This document shows positions 35,024-46,518 of a stretch of DNA of 64,000 bases, in pieces. The stretch covers positions 3,410,001-3,474,000 of the forward strand of contig NZ_CP073315.1 in the NCBI RefSeq assembly GCF_018140925.1, written 5' to 3'. The position numbers were made by a program, and so were the translations under genes. The stretch's first letter is position 1. The number at the start of each line of letters is the position of its first letter. The stretch comes from Psychrobacillus sp. INOP01 (GTDB lineage: Bacteria; Bacillota; Bacilli; Bacillales_A; Planococcaceae). The notes beneath the pieces were generated by a model, which had not been told where the DNA came from, did not search any database, and saw only the letters and a list, made by a program, of their open reading frames with translations.

Positions 35024-35683
35024 ATGCACAAAGAATTTGTTGTAGTCGGTTTAGGAAGATTCGGCGGTAGTATTGTAAGAGAGCTTATTGACCAAGGAGC
35101 GGATGTTATGGCAATTGATATAGCATCAGAGCGAGTGGATGAGTATGCCACTATCGCAACGCAAGCAGTAGTAGCTGATACAACAGACGAAGCTGTGCTG
35201 AAATCACTAGGTATTCGAAATTTCGAACATGTTATTGTTGCTATTGGTGATGATATTCAATCGAGTATTTTGACAACCTTAATGCTAAAAGAAATAGGTG
35301 TTAAGAAAATCACTGTGAAAGCACAAAATGACTACCACGAAAAAGTGCTACGAAAGATCGGGGCAGACCAGGTAGTACATCCCGAAAGAGATATGGGTAT
35401 TCGGATCGCCAACAATATCTTGTCTAATAATGTATTAGACTACCTTGAGCTTTCAGATGAGCATTCTATTATGGAAATAAGAGTGAATGAGAAAATAGCA
35501 AGTAAATCGCTTATTGACTTAGATATCCGAGCACGATATGGCATTAATATTGTAGCGGTCAAACGTGGAAATAATATTATTGTTTCTCCACAAGCGGATG
35601 AAAAACTAATACTAAATGATGTTCTAATCATTATTGGAGCAGACGTGGACATCAATCGTTTTGAAAAGAAAGTTCTATCTTAA
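35024..35683 (+). CDS. ktrC: Potassium uptake regulatory subunit KtrC (RCK)
   Basis: 219 residues. The RCK_N Rossmann domain starts with GLGRFGG (9-15), and the RCK_C domain occupies about 135-219. KtrC forms the octameric gating ring of KtrCD-type potassium transporters, and its RCK_C domain is a known c-di-AMP target in Gram-positive bacteria. The sequence follows B. subtilis KtrC (YkqB) closely. No membrane partner gene is adjacent, as in B. subtilis. SD AGGGGG before ATG. Confidence 0.92.
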   Translation: MHKEFVVVGLGRFGGSIVRELIDQGADVMAIDIASERVDEYATIATQAVVADTTDEAVLKSLGIRNFEHVIVAIGDDIQSSILTTLMLKEIGVKKITVKAQNDYHEKVLRKIGADQVVHPERDMGIRIANNILSNNVLDYLELSDEHSIMEIRVNEKIASKSLIDLDIRARYGINIVAVKRGNNIIVSPQADEKLILNDVLIIIGADVDINRFEKKVLS

Positions 35684-35704
35684 GAGAACAGACCGAATTA
35701 ATAA

Positions 35705-35750
35705 AAAGAAATACCCTTCGATTCTACCTGAATCGAAGGGTATTTCTTTT
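35705..35750. terminator. Bidirectional terminator between ktrC and rnjA
   Basis: A perfect 18-bp stem (35707-35724 with 35730-35747) with an A tract before and a T tract after it. It serves two converging genes. Confidence 0.93.
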
Positions 35751-35763
35751 GTTAGCTATTTAC

Positions 35764-37431
35764 TTAGACTTCCATAATAATTGGAAGTATCATTGGACGT
35801 CGTTTCGTCTTTTCATATAAATATGGACTTAGTACATCCGTAATTTCATTTTTCAATTCTGCCCACTCTGTTTCTTTACCTTGAATAGTGTATCTTAAAT
35901 GTTTGTTTAACATTTGTTGAGCCTCATTAATCATTGTTCCTGATTCACGCATATAAACGAATCCTCGTGAAATAATATCAGGACCTGATACGATTTTTTT
36001 CTTCTCCATATCAGCACTTACAACAACAATGACCAAACCTTCTTCTGATAAAATACGGCGATCACGAAGGACAATATTACCAATATCACCAATTCCACTT
36101 CCGTCGATATAAATATCACCAGAAGGGATTCGACCAGCGACATGTGCTTCATTGGCACTTAAGGCAAGTACTTCTCCGTTTTCCATAATGAATGTATTAT
36201 CCGGATCTACATCACAATCAACGGCTAACTCTGTATGAATTTTCAACATACGATATTCTCCATGAATCGGCATAAAGAACTTCGGCTTCATAAGGCGAAG
36301 CATAAGCTTATTCTCTTCTTGTGAGCCATGACCAGAAGTATGAATATTATTTAATGAACCGTGGATTACTTCTGCTCCAGCTCGGAATAGAAGATTAATC
36401 GTACGATTGACACTTGCTCTATTTCCAGGGATAGGAGAAGAAGAAAATACTACTGTATCTCCAGGTTGAATTTGAATTTGTCGGTGTGTACCGTTAGCGA
36501 TACGCGATAATGCTGCCATCGGTTCACCTTGACTACCTGTACAAAGGATCAGTACCTCATTTGCCGGTAATCGATTCAATGCACTTGCATCCACAAACGT
36601 TTCTTTAGGAGCAGTAATATAGCCAAGTTCACGACCAATCGTCATAGCATTGTCCATGCTTCGACCAAATACAGCAATTTTACGACCATGTAGAACAGCC
36701 GCATCTGTTACTTGTTGAAGTCTATGAATATTAGATGCAAAAGTAGCAAAGATAATACGACCGTCTACTTTACGGAAAATAGAATCCATGCTTTCTCCAA
36801 CTTTACGCTCAGACATTGTAAAGTTAGGAATTTCGGCATTTGTACTATCTGATAGTAAGCATAAAACTCCATCACGACCAATCTCAGCCATTTTTGTTAA
36901 ATTAGCTGGTTCTCCAACAGGAGTAAAGTCAAACTTAAAGTCACCAGTGTGTACAATATTACCTGGTGGAGTTTTTACAACAATACCAAACGCATCTGGA
37001 ATACTATGTGTTGTACGGTAGAAACTTACGGAAGTTTTTCTAAATTTAATAACATCTTCTTCTTGAATAACAATCATTTTTGTTTGACGAAGTAAGCCGT
37101 GCTCTTCTAATTTATTTCGTAATAAACCAAGTGCTAGCTTTCCACCGTAAACTGGTACATTAATTTGTTTCAATAGATAAGGAATACCACCAATATGATC
37201 TTCATGACCATGTGTTATAAATAATCCTTTAATCTTATCAACATTTTTTACTAAATAAGTGTAATCAGGAATTACATAATCAATACCTAGTAAGTCATCC
37301 TCTGGAAATTTAATACCAGCATCGATTAAAATAATTTCATCTTGAAATTGAACACCATATGTGTTTTTGCCGATTTCGCCTAGTCCGCCGAGGGCGAAAA
37401 CTGCAGTTTGGTCATTTTTTACAAATTTCAT
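35764..37431 (-). CDS. rnjA: Ribonuclease J1
   Basis: 555 residues, the family's length. The metallo-beta-lactamase motif HGHEDH (74-79) binds the catalytic zinc pair. The beta-CASP region and a C-terminal dimerisation domain follow, and the C-terminus matches B. subtilis RNase J1 closely. It is an essential or near-essential 5'-3' exonuclease and endonuclease for mRNA decay. It starts three bases after rpoY, as in other Bacillales, so the two are cotranscribed. The SD is weak (AGAGAAG). Confidence 0.95.
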   Translation of the reverse strand: MKFVKNDQTAVFALGGLGEIGKNTYGVQFQDEIILIDAGIKFPEDDLLGIDYVIPDYTYLVKNVDKIKGLFITHGHEDHIGGIPYLLKQINVPVYGGKLALGLLRNKLEEHGLLRQTKMIVIQEEDVIKFRKTSVSFYRTTHSIPDAFGIVVKTPPGNIVHTGDFKFDFTPVGEPANLTKMAEIGRDGVLCLLSDSTNAEIPNFTMSERKVGESMDSIFRKVDGRIIFATFASNIHRLQQVTDAAVLHGRKIAVFGRSMDNAMTIGRELGYITAPKETFVDASALNRLPANEVLILCTGSQGEPMAALSRIANGTHRQIQIQPGDTVVFSSSPIPGNRASVNRTINLLFRAGAEVIHGSLNNIHTSGHGSQEENKLMLRLMKPKFFMPIHGEYRMLKIHTELAVDCDVDPDNTFIMENGEVLALSANEAHVAGRIPSGDIYIDGSGIGDIGNIVLRDRRILSEEGLVIVVVSADMEKKKIVSGPDIISRGFVYMRESGTMINEAQQMLNKHLRYTIQGKETEWAELKNEITDVLSPYLYEKTKRRPMILPIIMEV

Positions 37432-37434
37432 ATG

Positions 37435-37644
37435 TTAAATCTTCTCTACTTTATAATTTTCGCTAGCTTGTTCGTACTCTAAATGATTACCTTCAAGCAA
37501 CTGAATTAATTCGATATTGTATTTGCGGTCTATTAAAAGGGCACGAACTTCGCGCTCACTTTCAGCCTCTACATATAAACATTGTGTGTTTTCGCGAACT
37601 GGCACTTCTAGAACATTCTCTTGATAATAAACTTTAAAAATCAT
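37435..37644 (-). CDS. rpoY: RNA polymerase epsilon subunit
   Basis: 69 residues, the exact length of B. subtilis RpoY (YkzG). It begins [19 protein letters not shown] and is a small alpha/beta protein (fold related to phage Gp2) bound to RNA polymerase. The start at 37644 has AAAAGGAG upstream; the open frame extends further without support. It is upstream of and adjacent to rnjA. Confidence 0.92.
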   Translation of the reverse strand: MIFKVYYQENVLEVPVRENTQCLYVEAESEREVRALLIDRKYNIELIQLLEGNHLEYEQASENYKVEKI

Positions 37645-37711
37645 TTTATACTCTCCTTTTTCACGTTCAAAATAAATCAATTCTCTTTATATTATCACGA
37701 CACTTATTTAA

Positions 37712-37742
37712 AATAAAGAAAAGCCCTCCATTTTAAGAGGGC
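37712..37742 (-). terminator. Minus-strand terminator upstream of rpoY
   Basis: On the minus strand GCCCTC, an eight-base loop, GAGGGC and then TTTTCTTTATTTT. It lies 79 to 98 bases ahead of the rpoY start, so it is either an attenuator in the rpoY leader or a barrier to antisense transcription from the repeat beside it. Confidence 0.6.
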
Positions 37743-37749
37743 AAAAGTA

Positions 37750-37836
37750 TTTATCCCGCGTTAACTGTCCGTAAACGCTTGATTGATTAAACTAACAATC
37801 CGGGGGGATGAAGAACACCCGGATTGAAGTTTTATT
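37750..37836. repeat. Intergenic repeat, family 2, copy 2
   Basis: It begins TTTATCCCGCGTTAACTGTC and ends GGATTGAAGTTTTA. The second hairpin has arms AATCCGGG/CCCGGATT (37797-37825). Arm letters differ from copy 1 (AATCAGTG/CACTGATT) but pairing is kept. Confidence 0.65.
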
Positions 37837-38011
37837 TTTAAGCGATCGTTTTGTTTCTGAGCATTCCACCGAGCCGTCTCAACAATTTCCTTTTCAGGCG
37901 TTTCAACATGGCTATTCACTCCTTATAGAGTATTATATACTCAAGGAAGAAATGTGTAAAGGATTAAGACAGAAAAGTCAAATAATTTGTATCTTAGAAT
38001 GGAGGATTTTT

Positions 38012-38785
38012 ATGAAAAATAAAATTTTATTTTTTGATATTGATGGAACTATTTTAGATCACGACAAAAATATTCCGGATGGGGTAGAGGAATCACTACA
38101 AAAAGCTAGAGATAACGGACATGAAATTGTCATTTCGACTGGACGCTCACCTTTTACTGCTCAATCTGTGTTAGATCAATTAAAGGTAGATTCTTTTGTT
38201 TGTTATAATGGGCAAATTGTTCAGTTTAAAGGAGAAATACTACATAAGGGAATTATTGAGAGGCAAGAGCTGAAGCGGTTAACGGATTTTGCGAACGTAA
38301 AGAATCAACCACTAGTTTATATGGATAGTGATGAGATGGTTTCTAATTTCCCAGATCACCAAGATGTATTTGATAGTATTTCTACATTGAAGATAAACAT
38401 TCCGCGTTATGTAGAAGATTTCTTTTTAACAAATGATATTCATCAAGCGTTAATCTTTTGCAACTTGGAAGAGCAAAAGGAATATGAACAAGCTTTTCCT
38501 AACTTGAAATTCGTCCGTTGGCATCGTGTTTCCTGTGATGTCCTTCCGAAAGGCATTTCAAAAGCTAAAGGAATGGATCTATTATTGAAGCATATTGGTA
38601 GAGGGCCGGAGGATGCAGTTGCTTTCGGAGACGGTTTAAATGATATAGAAATGCTTCAATTCGCTGGGACAAGTGTCGCTATGGGGAACTGTGTCGAAGA
38701 GTTAAGAGAACACGCTACCTTTGTTACGGATCATGTATCAGAGAGCGGATTATCCAACGCAATGAAAAAATTAAGTTTAATCTAA
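38012..38785 (+). CDS. ykrA: HAD-superfamily phosphatase, Cof type (YkrA)
   Basis: 257 residues, as in B. subtilis YkrA. HAD motif I is DIDGT (9-13), with nucleophile and acid aspartates. Motif II is STGRS, and motif IV is GDGLNDIEM near the end. The large cap between them marks the Cof/C2B type, which dephosphorylates small phosphorylated metabolites. The exact substrate is unknown. The ATG at 38012 with GGAGG is chosen over a frame that opens at 37808 through repeat DNA. It is followed by a sugar kinase after 13 bases. Confidence 0.88.
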   Translation: MKNKILFFDIDGTILDHDKNIPDGVEESLQKARDNGHEIVISTGRSPFTAQSVLDQLKVDSFVCYNGQIVQFKGEILHKGIIERQELKRLTDFANVKNQPLVYMDSDEMVSNFPDHQDVFDSISTLKINIPRYVEDFFLTNDIHQALIFCNLEEQKEYEQAFPNLKFVRWHRVSCDVLPKGISKAKGMDLLLKHIGRGPEDAVAFGDGLNDIEMLQFAGTSVAMGNCVEELREHATFVTDHVSESGLSNAMKKLSLI

Positions 38786-38798
38786 AGGAGTTTACTAG

Positions 38799-39728
38799 AT
38801 GTCCAAAAAGTTTGTCCTCATATATGGGGATGCGTTTGTCGATTATATTGCGGAGGATCAGAGCAATAGTCGATTTTCAAAGTTTTTAGGCGGGGCTACG
38901 GTTAATGTTGCCGCAGGTGTTGCCCGTCTCGGTGCAGCATCCTCGTTTATAACTGTAACAGGAGAAAATGAAACCTCTGAATTTGTTAGAAATGAATTGA
39001 TTTCTGAAGGGGTTGATTTATCCTTTTCACAGATAGTGCCAGAAAAAGAGGTAAGTGGAGTTTACGTGCATCTTTTGGAAAATAATGAACGTCATTTTGA
39101 ACGTTATGTAGATGCGACGCCTGACATCCAAGTAGACTTTTCCTCTATTAAAAGCGAGGCAATTCATCAGACATCTGTCTTTCATTTCTGTTCTGGAACA
39201 CTTTTTCATCCGACTGCTCTTGCGACTACAAGAAAAATTGTAGAGAGTATGAAAAAATCGAATGTTCTTATATCCTTCGATGCTAATATCAGACCATTAC
39301 GCTGGAAGAGTGAAGAGATTTGTAGGGAAACGATATGTTCTTTCTTTGATTTTGTAGATATATTGAAGTTGACCGAGGAAGAGTTATTCTTTTTAACGAA
39401 AACGACAACAATAGAAGAAGGAGTCACTTACCTACAGCAGTATAATATCGAGGTATTACTTATTACAATTGGCGCTGAAGGTACCTATGCAGTGATTAAC
39501 GGGGAAGCGGTACATGTTCCAGTGGAAAAAGTAATTCCGATTGATACCACTGGAGCTGGAGATGCTTTTGTTGCAGGTATTCTTTCTAAAATTTATTTGG
39601 ATGGTCACCCCTCAACAAAAGAAGCTTGGATTAGATATATCGCGTTTGGCAATAAACTAGGCGGAATCTGCGCTACTAAGTCCGGTGCATTATCTGCCAT
39701 GCCAAGATTAATAGACCTACAACAATGA
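38799..39728 (+). CDS. PfkB-family carbohydrate kinase (fructokinase-like)
   Basis: 309 residues of the ribokinase fold. PfkB signature 1 is seen as GGATVNVAAGVARLG near residue 30 and signature 2 as DTTGAGDAFVAGIL near 248-261, with the catalytic Asp in GAGD. The sugar is unknown; fructose or 2-keto-3-deoxygluconate would fit the family. It is cotranscribed with ykrA (13-base gap, AAAGGAG). It is not part of this block in B. subtilis as I recall it. Confidence 0.85.
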   Translation: MSKKFVLIYGDAFVDYIAEDQSNSRFSKFLGGATVNVAAGVARLGAASSFITVTGENETSEFVRNELISEGVDLSFSQIVPEKEVSGVYVHLLENNERHFERYVDATPDIQVDFSSIKSEAIHQTSVFHFCSGTLFHPTALATTRKIVESMKKSNVLISFDANIRPLRWKSEEICRETICSFFDFVDILKLTEEELFFLTKTTTIEEGVTYLQQYNIEVLLITIGAEGTYAVINGEAVHVPVEKVIPIDTTGAGDAFVAGILSKIYLDGHPSTKEAWIRYIAFGNKLGGICATKSGALSAMPRLIDLQQ

Positions 39729-39736
39729 AGTATTGA

Positions 39737-39822
39737 TATAAATCGCAAATTCAAAGCTTCGAATTGCAATATAATCTGTTCAAAACGCAAGTTCGATACG
39801 ATGAATCGCAATATAACAGGCA
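39737..39822 (+). repeat. Short imperfect tandem repeat after the sugar kinase
   Basis: GAATTGCAATATAA at 39760-39773 recurs as GAATCGCAATATAA at 39803-39816 (43-base spacing). CAAAACGC recurs at 39780-39788 and 39821-39828. A weaker unit with AAATCGCAAATTC precedes them. Confidence 0.6.
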
Positions 39823-39856
39823 AAACGCCAGTCCTACAATTGTAGGACTGGCGTTT
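39823..39856. terminator. Bidirectional terminator between the kinase and def
   Basis: A perfect 34-base palindrome: AAACGCCAGTCCTACAA followed by its reverse complement, with no unpaired loop bases. It ends in the def stop-codon region and can stop both converging transcripts. Confidence 0.85.
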
Positions 39857-39859
39857 AAC

Positions 39860-40417
39860 TTAAGAACGATCATATGGAACAGAATCCGGAATAGGAGCGT
39901 ACGGATTCTCATTATTAATATGGTCATAAAACATGATGCCATTTAGATGATCTAGCTCATGCTGGAAAGCAATTGCTGCTAATCCTTTTAATCGTTTCTT
40001 GAAGGGAGTTCCATCTGGGAAAAATCCTGTTGCAGTAATACGTGCGTATCTTGGCACATATCCTTCAATTACTTCATCTACAGACAAACAACCCTCTCCA
40101 GCAGAAATATAGGTTTTTTCCACAGAGTGACTAATTATTTTGGGATTGACTGCCACAAAGCTAACTTCTTCATTGTTTTCATCTTCTAAATGAAGTGCGA
40201 ACATTCTTTTGTTAGCATTTACCTGTGGAGCAGCAATACCAATTCCTGGACGTATTTTGTATTTCTCTACCATTTCATCATCTTGACTGTTAATGACATA
40301 TTCCAGTAAATCGTTTGCTAGAGTTAGCTCTTCTTCTGATAAGGGGAAAGTTAATTCCTCGGTTTTTTTTCGTAAAGATGGATGTCCATCTCTGACAATA
40401 TTATTCATTAGAATCAT
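39860..40417 (-). CDS. def: Peptide deformylase
   Basis: 185 residues. The three metal and catalytic motifs are present: GIGIAAPQ (59-66), EGCLSVDE (near 110) and HELDHLNG (near 154). The insertions and length mark the type 2 deformylase of Gram-positive bacteria, corresponding to B. subtilis DefB (YkrB). It removes the formyl group from new proteins. The start at 40417 has AAAGGA eight bases upstream; the open frame extends to 40468 without an SD. Confidence 0.95.
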   Translation of the reverse strand: MILMNNIVRDGHPSLRKKTEELTFPLSEEELTLANDLLEYVINSQDDEMVEKYKIRPGIGIAAPQVNANKRMFALHLEDENNEEVSFVAVNPKIISHSVEKTYISAGEGCLSVDEVIEGYVPRYARITATGFFPDGTPFKKRLKGLAAIAFQHELDHLNGIMFYDHINNENPYAPIPDSVPYDRS

Positions 40418-40551
40418 TTTAATCGTCCTTTCAATGTTCATATATCTATTATAGCGAAATTTGACCATTTACTAAACAAAAAACAGCCTTTTTGTCAGTT
40501 GAATTTAATAGTTAATACAATTATAGTTGAATGGGTATAGGGGGTTACATG

Positions 40552-41199
40552 ATGAAAATAAGCAAATATATACTCATCTTCAGCAGTATATTACTACTCG
40601 CTGGCTGTAATTTTGGTGAGTCAACAGAACAAAAGCTATCAAACATCTTAACAGAAATTTATGATTCAGAAGCCGATTATAGAGATGTGCAAGAAGAGTT
40701 AGCTGAAACTGAATCAAAAGAACAAGCAAACTTTCAACAGATGATGGAACTGACCAAGGATCAAAAAGAAGAACTTACTAAAATGGTTGAAGATACTGCA
40801 ACTCTATTAGCAACTAGATTAGATTTAGTAGAGAAGGAAGCTGCCTCTATAAACTCTACTTCAGACGGCATCAAACAAATTAGTACACTTATTACTGATA
40901 CAAAAGATGTTTCTGAAAAAGAAAGTCTAAAAGAAATGGAAACTTCATTGAAAGACCGTATTACAGCGTATGAAGAAGTGACGATTAACTATAATGAGTT
41001 GGCTACAATGCAACAAGATTTATATAATATGTTAATCGATGAATCTGCAGATGTTACTGCAATACAAGAACAGGTTCAAGAAGTAAATAAGTATAATGAA
41101 TTAGTTCAACAATCTGTCCAAAAGTTTAATGATGCAACTGTAAGGGTAAATGAAGTAAAAGAAGAAGTATTAACTTCTTTACAGAAAGAAGAAAAATAA
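40552..41199 (+). CDS. ykyA: YkyA-family putative lipoprotein
   Basis: About 215 residues. A signal peptide ends in the lipobox LLAGC, after which the protein is almost all alpha-helical and coiled-coil, with repeated Glu, Lys and Gln. It matches the YkyA family by layout and by its place between def and pdhA. Function unknown. Two adjacent ATG codons (40549 and 40552) exist; the second gives the better spacing to GGGGG. Confidence 0.85.
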   Translation: MKISKYILIFSSILLLAGCNFGESTEQKLSNILTEIYDSEADYRDVQEELAETESKEQANFQQMMELTKDQKEELTKMVEDTATLLATRLDLVEKEAASINSTSDGIKQISTLITDTKDVSEKESLKEMETSLKDRITAYEEVTINYNELATMQQDLYNMLIDESADVTAIQEQVQEVNKYNELVQQSVQKFNDATVRVNEVKEEVLTSLQKEEK

Positions 41200-41230
41200 A
41201 AAAGCAGCTCTACACAGAGCTGCTTTTTTA
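41198..41230 (+). terminator. Terminator of ykyA
   Basis: A perfect stem AAAAAGCAGCTCT/AGAGCTGCTTTTT with a three-base loop and a T tract. Confidence 0.92.
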
Positions 41231-41331
41231 TATAATCATAGTAATCTGATATAGTACAGACATAATTTAAGAGTGATACAGATTACGAAAATTTCAATGT
41301 TCCGACAATTAAATTCGTTTATTTCATATGA

Positions 41332-41360
41332 TTGACCCCAGATTTATTCTTGAGTATACT
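41332..41360 (+). promoter_or_regulatory. Sigma-A promoter of the pdh operon
   Basis: TTGACC at 41332-41337 and TATACT at 41355-41360 are separated by exactly 17 bases, about 73 bases ahead of the pdhA start. Confidence 0.75.
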
Positions 41361-41393
41361 AAAAAGGAAATATTGTTGTACTACTATATTTAA

Positions 41394-42545
<1,152 letters not shown>

Positions 42546-42548
42546 CCG

Positions 42549-43526
42549 ATGGCACAAATGACGATGATTCAAGCAATTACGGACGCACTCCGTACTGAGC
42601 TTAAAAATGATGAAAACGTTCTAGTCTTCGGTGAAGACGTAGGCGTTAACGGCGGGGTTTTCCGTGCAACAGAAGGATTACAGAAAGAATTCGGAGAAGA
42701 TCGTGTGTTTGATACACCACTTGCAGAGTCAGGTATTGGTGGTCTTGCAGTAGGTCTATCATTACAAGGGTTCCGTCCTGTTCCAGAAATTCAATTCTTT
42801 GGATTCGTTTTTGAGGTTATGGATTCTATAGCTGGTCAGCTAGCTCGTATGCGTTTCCGTACTGGTGGGGCATTTAATGCACCTGTAACTATCCGTTCTC
42901 CATTTGGTGGCGGTGTTCATACACCAGAAATGCACGCAGATAGTTTAGAGCTTCTTATGACTTCAACACCTGGTGTGAAAGTTGTTATTCCTTCTACTCC
43001 ATACGATGCAAAAGGGCTATTAATCTCTGCAATTCGTGATAATGATCCAGTAATTTATTTGGAGCATATGAAATTATATCGTTCATTCCGTGGCGAAGTG
43101 CCTGAAGAAGAATATACAATTCCTCTTGGTAAAGCGGATGTTAAACGTGAAGGATCGGATTTAACAATTATCTCTTACGGTGCGATGGTACATGAAAGCT
43201 TAAAAGCTGCAGAAGAACTTCAAAAAGAAGGACATTCTGTAGAAGTAATCGATTTGCGTACAGTGCAGCCGTTAGATATTGAAACAATTATTGCCTCTGT
43301 AGAAAAAACGAATCGTGCAATGGTTGTTCAAGAAGCGCAGAAACAAGCTGGTATTGCAGCAAACGTTGTAGCGGAAATTACAGAACGTGCTATTTTAAGT
43401 TTAGAAGCTCCTGTACTACGTGTAACTGCTCCAGATACTGTTTTCCCGTTCTCTCAAGCGGAAACAGTTTGGTTACCAAGTTCTAAGGATATAGTAGAAA
43501 CAGCTAAAAAAGTCCTAACGTTCTAA
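42549..43526 (+). CDS. pdhB: Pyruvate dehydrogenase E1 beta subunit
   Basis: 325 residues, the family's exact length. The N-terminal [14 protein letters not shown] and the central [20 protein letters not shown] are typical of E1 beta, with the transketolase C-terminal domain from about 195. It completes the heterotetrameric E1 with PdhA. The preceding GGAG serves as SD. Confidence 0.96.
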   Translation: MAQMTMIQAITDALRTELKNDENVLVFGEDVGVNGGVFRATEGLQKEFGEDRVFDTPLAESGIGGLAVGLSLQGFRPVPEIQFFGFVFEVMDSIAGQLARMRFRTGGAFNAPVTIRSPFGGGVHTPEMHADSLELLMTSTPGVKVVIPSTPYDAKGLLISAIRDNDPVIYLEHMKLYRSFRGEVPEEEYTIPLGKADVKREGSDLTIISYGAMVHESLKAAEELQKEGHSVEVIDLRTVQPLDIETIIASVEKTNRAMVVQEAQKQAGIAANVVAEITERAILSLEAPVLRVTAPDTVFPFSQAETVWLPSSKDIVETAKKVLTF

Positions 43527-43557
43527 TATAAAATCTGTTATAGAAAGGGTGAATACA

Positions 43558-44919
43558 TTGTCATTTGAATTTCGATTACCAGATATCGGTGAGGGTATAC
43601 ATGAAGGTGAAATTGTTAAGTGGTTTGTAAAAGTTGGCGATGAGGTACAAGAGGACGATATTTTATGTGAAGTACAAAATGATAAGGCCGTTGTTGAAAT
43701 TCCTTCTCCTGTAAAAGGGAAAGTTACGGAAGTTCTTGTAAGTGAAGGAACAGTAGCTATTGTTGGAGATGTGCTAGTTAAGCTTGATGCACCTGGTTAT
43801 GAAGACCTTAAATTTAAAGGCGATCATAGTGATGAGGAAAAAGCAGAAGAAAAGACAGAAGCACAAGTTCAAGCAACTGCAGAAGATGGTCAAGCAGTAG
43901 ACAAAGAAAAAGTAGAGACTTCTGACAAAAAAGTAAATTCTACTAAAAACTCTAACACAGCACCTAAAGAACAACCAAAAGGTGATACACGCGTTATTGC
44001 TATGCCTTCTGTTCGTAAGTTTGCACGTGAAAACGAAGTGAGCATTGCGGATGTGACTGGTTCTGGTAAAAATGGTCGAGTTTTAAAAGAAGATATTGAA
44101 GCTTTCTTATCCGGAGATCAGTCTTCAGCAGTAGAAGAAAAAGCTGAAACAACTACTGAAGCACAAGTTGAAAAAACGGCTAAAAAATCTGCTCCGCCAG
44201 TAACTTTTGAAGGTGAATTCCCTGAAACAAGAGAAAAACTTTCACCGATGCGCAAAGCAATTGCTAAAGCTATGGTACATTCCAAACATACAGCTCCACA
44301 TGTTACATTGATGGATGAAGTAGATGTAACTGAACTTGTTGCACATCGTAAAAAATTCAAAGAAATTGCTGCAGAAAAAAATATCAAGTTAACTTACTTA
44401 CCTTATGTAGTAAAAGCTTTAGTAAGTACACTTAGAGAATTCCCTGCGTTAAACACATCTTATGATGATGATACAAACGAAGTAATCCAAAAACATTACT
44501 TCAATATAGGTATCGCAGCAGATACGGATAAAGGATTATTAGTTCCAGTTATCAAAAATGCTGATCGCAAGTCTGTTTTTGCAATCTCGGATGAAATCAA
44601 TGCACTTGCAGGAAAAGCACGTGATGGTAAACTTGCTGCTGCCGAAATGAAGGGCGCTTCTTGTTCTATCACAAATATTGGATCAGCGGGCGGGCAATGG
44701 TTCACTCCAGTTATCAATCATCCAGAAGTTGCTATTTTAGGTATTGGTCGAATTTCAGAGAAACCTGTAATAAAAAATAGTGAAATTGTGGCTGCACCTG
44801 TGTTAGCATTATCATTGAGCTTTGATCATCGAATGATCGATGGTGCGACTGCTCAACATGCGTTGAATCATATGAAGCGTTTGCTTAGCAGTCCAGAATT
44901 ATTATTAATGGAGGCGTAA
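43558..44919 (+). CDS. pdhC: Dihydrolipoyl acetyltransferase (E2) of pyruvate dehydrogenase
   Basis: 453 residues with one lipoyl domain (lipoylated Lys 43 in QNDKAVV), an Ala/Glu/Lys-rich linker, a peripheral-subunit-binding domain ([13 protein letters not shown]), a second linker and the catalytic core with DHRMIDG (His 424, Asp 428). The start is TTG at 43558, seven bases after AAAGGGTG; a GTG at 43549 would overlap the SD. It forms the 60-mer core that binds E1 and E3. Confidence 0.95.
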   Translation: MSFEFRLPDIGEGIHEGEIVKWFVKVGDEVQEDDILCEVQNDKAVVEIPSPVKGKVTEVLVSEGTVAIVGDVLVKLDAPGYEDLKFKGDHSDEEKAEEKTEAQVQATAEDGQAVDKEKVETSDKKVNSTKNSNTAPKEQPKGDTRVIAMPSVRKFARENEVSIADVTGSGKNGRVLKEDIEAFLSGDQSSAVEEKAETTTEAQVEKTAKKSAPPVTFEGEFPETREKLSPMRKAIAKAMVHSKHTAPHVTLMDEVDVTELVAHRKKFKEIAAEKNIKLTYLPYVVKALVSTLREFPALNTSYDDDTNEVIQKHYFNIGIAADTDKGLLVPVIKNADRKSVFAISDEINALAGKARDGKLAAAEMKGASCSITNIGSAGGQWFTPVINHPEVAILGIGRISEKPVIKNSEIVAAPVLALSLSFDHRMIDGATAQHALNHMKRLLSSPELLLMEA

Positions 44920-44922
44920 AAA

Positions 44923-46335
44923 ATGGTAGTAGGAGATTTCCCAATCGAAACAGATACACTTGTAATAGGTTCAGGCCCTGGAGGATATGTTGCAGCTATT
45001 CGCGCAGCACAAACAGGACAAAAAGTTGTAGTTGTGGAAAAAGAACATATCGGAGGAGTTTGCTTAAACGTGGGATGTATTCCTTCTAAAGCATTAATCT
45101 CTGTTGGTCACCGTTTTGAACAAGCGAAACACGCTGATGATATGGGAATTACAGCTACAGATGTAAAAATTGATTTTTCTAAATCGCAAGCTTTTAAAGA
45201 CAGTGTAGTTAAAAAACTAACTAGCGGAGTTTCTGGATTGTTAAAAGGAAACAATGTGGAAGTAGTTATGGGCGAAGCTTATTTCGTTGATGCTAACACT
45301 GTTCGTGTAATGGACGAAAAATCTGCGCAAACATATACATTTAAAAATGCAATTATTGCAACAGGATCTCGTCCTGTAGAAATTCCAACTTTTAAATACT
45401 CTAAACGTGTATTAAACTCTACGAGTGCATTAAGCTTACCTGAAATTCCAGAGAACTTAGTTGTAATTGGTGGAGGATACATTGGTACGGAACTAGGTTC
45501 TGCTTTTGCTAACTTAGGTTCAAAAGTTACTATTGTTGAAGGTGGCGACGATATTCTAGCTGGCTTCGAAAAACAAATGACAACAATTGTTAAAAAAGGC
45601 TTGAAGAAAAAAGGCGTTGAAATAGCAGTTAAAGCATCTGCAAAAGGTGTGGAAGAGTCAGATACTGGCGTAGTAGTAACTTATGAAGTTGGCGGAGAAG
45701 AGAAAAAAGTCGAAGCTGATTACGTTTTAGTTACTGTAGGTCGTCGTCCAAATACTGATGAAATGGGTCTAGAAGAAATTGGTCTTAAATTTGCTGAGCG
45801 CGGATTATTAGAAGTAGACAAACAGTGTCGTACAAACATATCTAATATTTATGCAATTGGTGATATTGTTGCTGGTCCTCAACTTGCTCATAAAGCCTCT
45901 TATGAAGGAAAAGTAGCTGCAGAAGCAATCGCTGGTCAGACATCTGTTGTGGATTACTTAGCAATTCCTGCTGTTTGCTTCACAGATCCTGAGATGGCTA
46001 CAGTTGGTCTTAACGAAGCACAAGCAAAAGAACAAGGGTATGACGTTGCTGCTGGGAAATTCCCATTCGGAGCTAACGGTCGTGCACTAGCTCTAAATGC
46101 TACAGATGGTTTTGTTAAACTTGTTTCTCGTAAAGAAGATGGTTTATTACTTGGAGCGCAAATCGTTGGTCAAGGTGCTTCAGATATGATCGCTGAACTT
46201 GGTTTAGCTATCGAAGCAGGAATGACTGTAGAAGATATTGCAATGACTATTCATGCTCACCCAACATTAGGTGAAATTGCTATGGAAGCTGCAGAAGTAG
46301 TTATGGGTCACCCGATTCATATTCTTTCTAAATAA
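44923..46335 (+). CDS. pdhD: Dihydrolipoyl dehydrogenase (E3)
   Basis: 470 residues. The FAD site is [10 protein letters not shown] (16-25), the redox disulfide is CLNVGC (Cys 47 and Cys 52), the NAD site GGGYIGTE is near 187, and the C-terminal catalytic HAHPTLGE is near 447-454. It reoxidises the lipoyl groups of PdhC. Last gene of the pdh operon, ended by a strong terminator. Confidence 0.96.
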   Translation: MVVGDFPIETDTLVIGSGPGGYVAAIRAAQTGQKVVVVEKEHIGGVCLNVGCIPSKALISVGHRFEQAKHADDMGITATDVKIDFSKSQAFKDSVVKKLTSGVSGLLKGNNVEVVMGEAYFVDANTVRVMDEKSAQTYTFKNAIIATGSRPVEIPTFKYSKRVLNSTSALSLPEIPENLVVIGGGYIGTELGSAFANLGSKVTIVEGGDDILAGFEKQMTTIVKKGLKKKGVEIAVKASAKGVEESDTGVVVTYEVGGEEKKVEADYVLVTVGRRPNTDEMGLEEIGLKFAERGLLEVDKQCRTNISNIYAIGDIVAGPQLAHKASYEGKVAAEAIAGQTSVVDYLAIPAVCFTDPEMATVGLNEAQAKEQGYDVAAGKFPFGANGRALALNATDGFVKLVSRKEDGLLLGAQIVGQGASDMIAELGLAIEAGMTVEDIAMTIHAHPTLGEIAMEAAEVVMGHPIHILSK

Positions 46336-46351
46336 TTTCCCTCTAGGGTTA

Positions 46352-46394
46352 AAAAATAGACTTGTTCGCTTTTTGCGACAAGTCTATTTTTTTT
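46352..46394 (+). terminator. Terminator of the pdh operon
   Basis: A long stem (AAAATAGACTTGT with ACAAGTCTATTTT, plus inner CGC/GCG with one bulge) followed by eight T residues. Confidence 0.9.
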
Positions 46395-46518
46395 ATATGA
46401 ATGGAATTTAGCTCTTAAGTGGCAACAAAGAAAATGTTATTTAGTTTTCTTGAGTTTGTTCGTTAACGAAGGAATTATAGAGATATCTGTCGAATTTTAA
46501 AAAAAGGGGGTGATAAAT

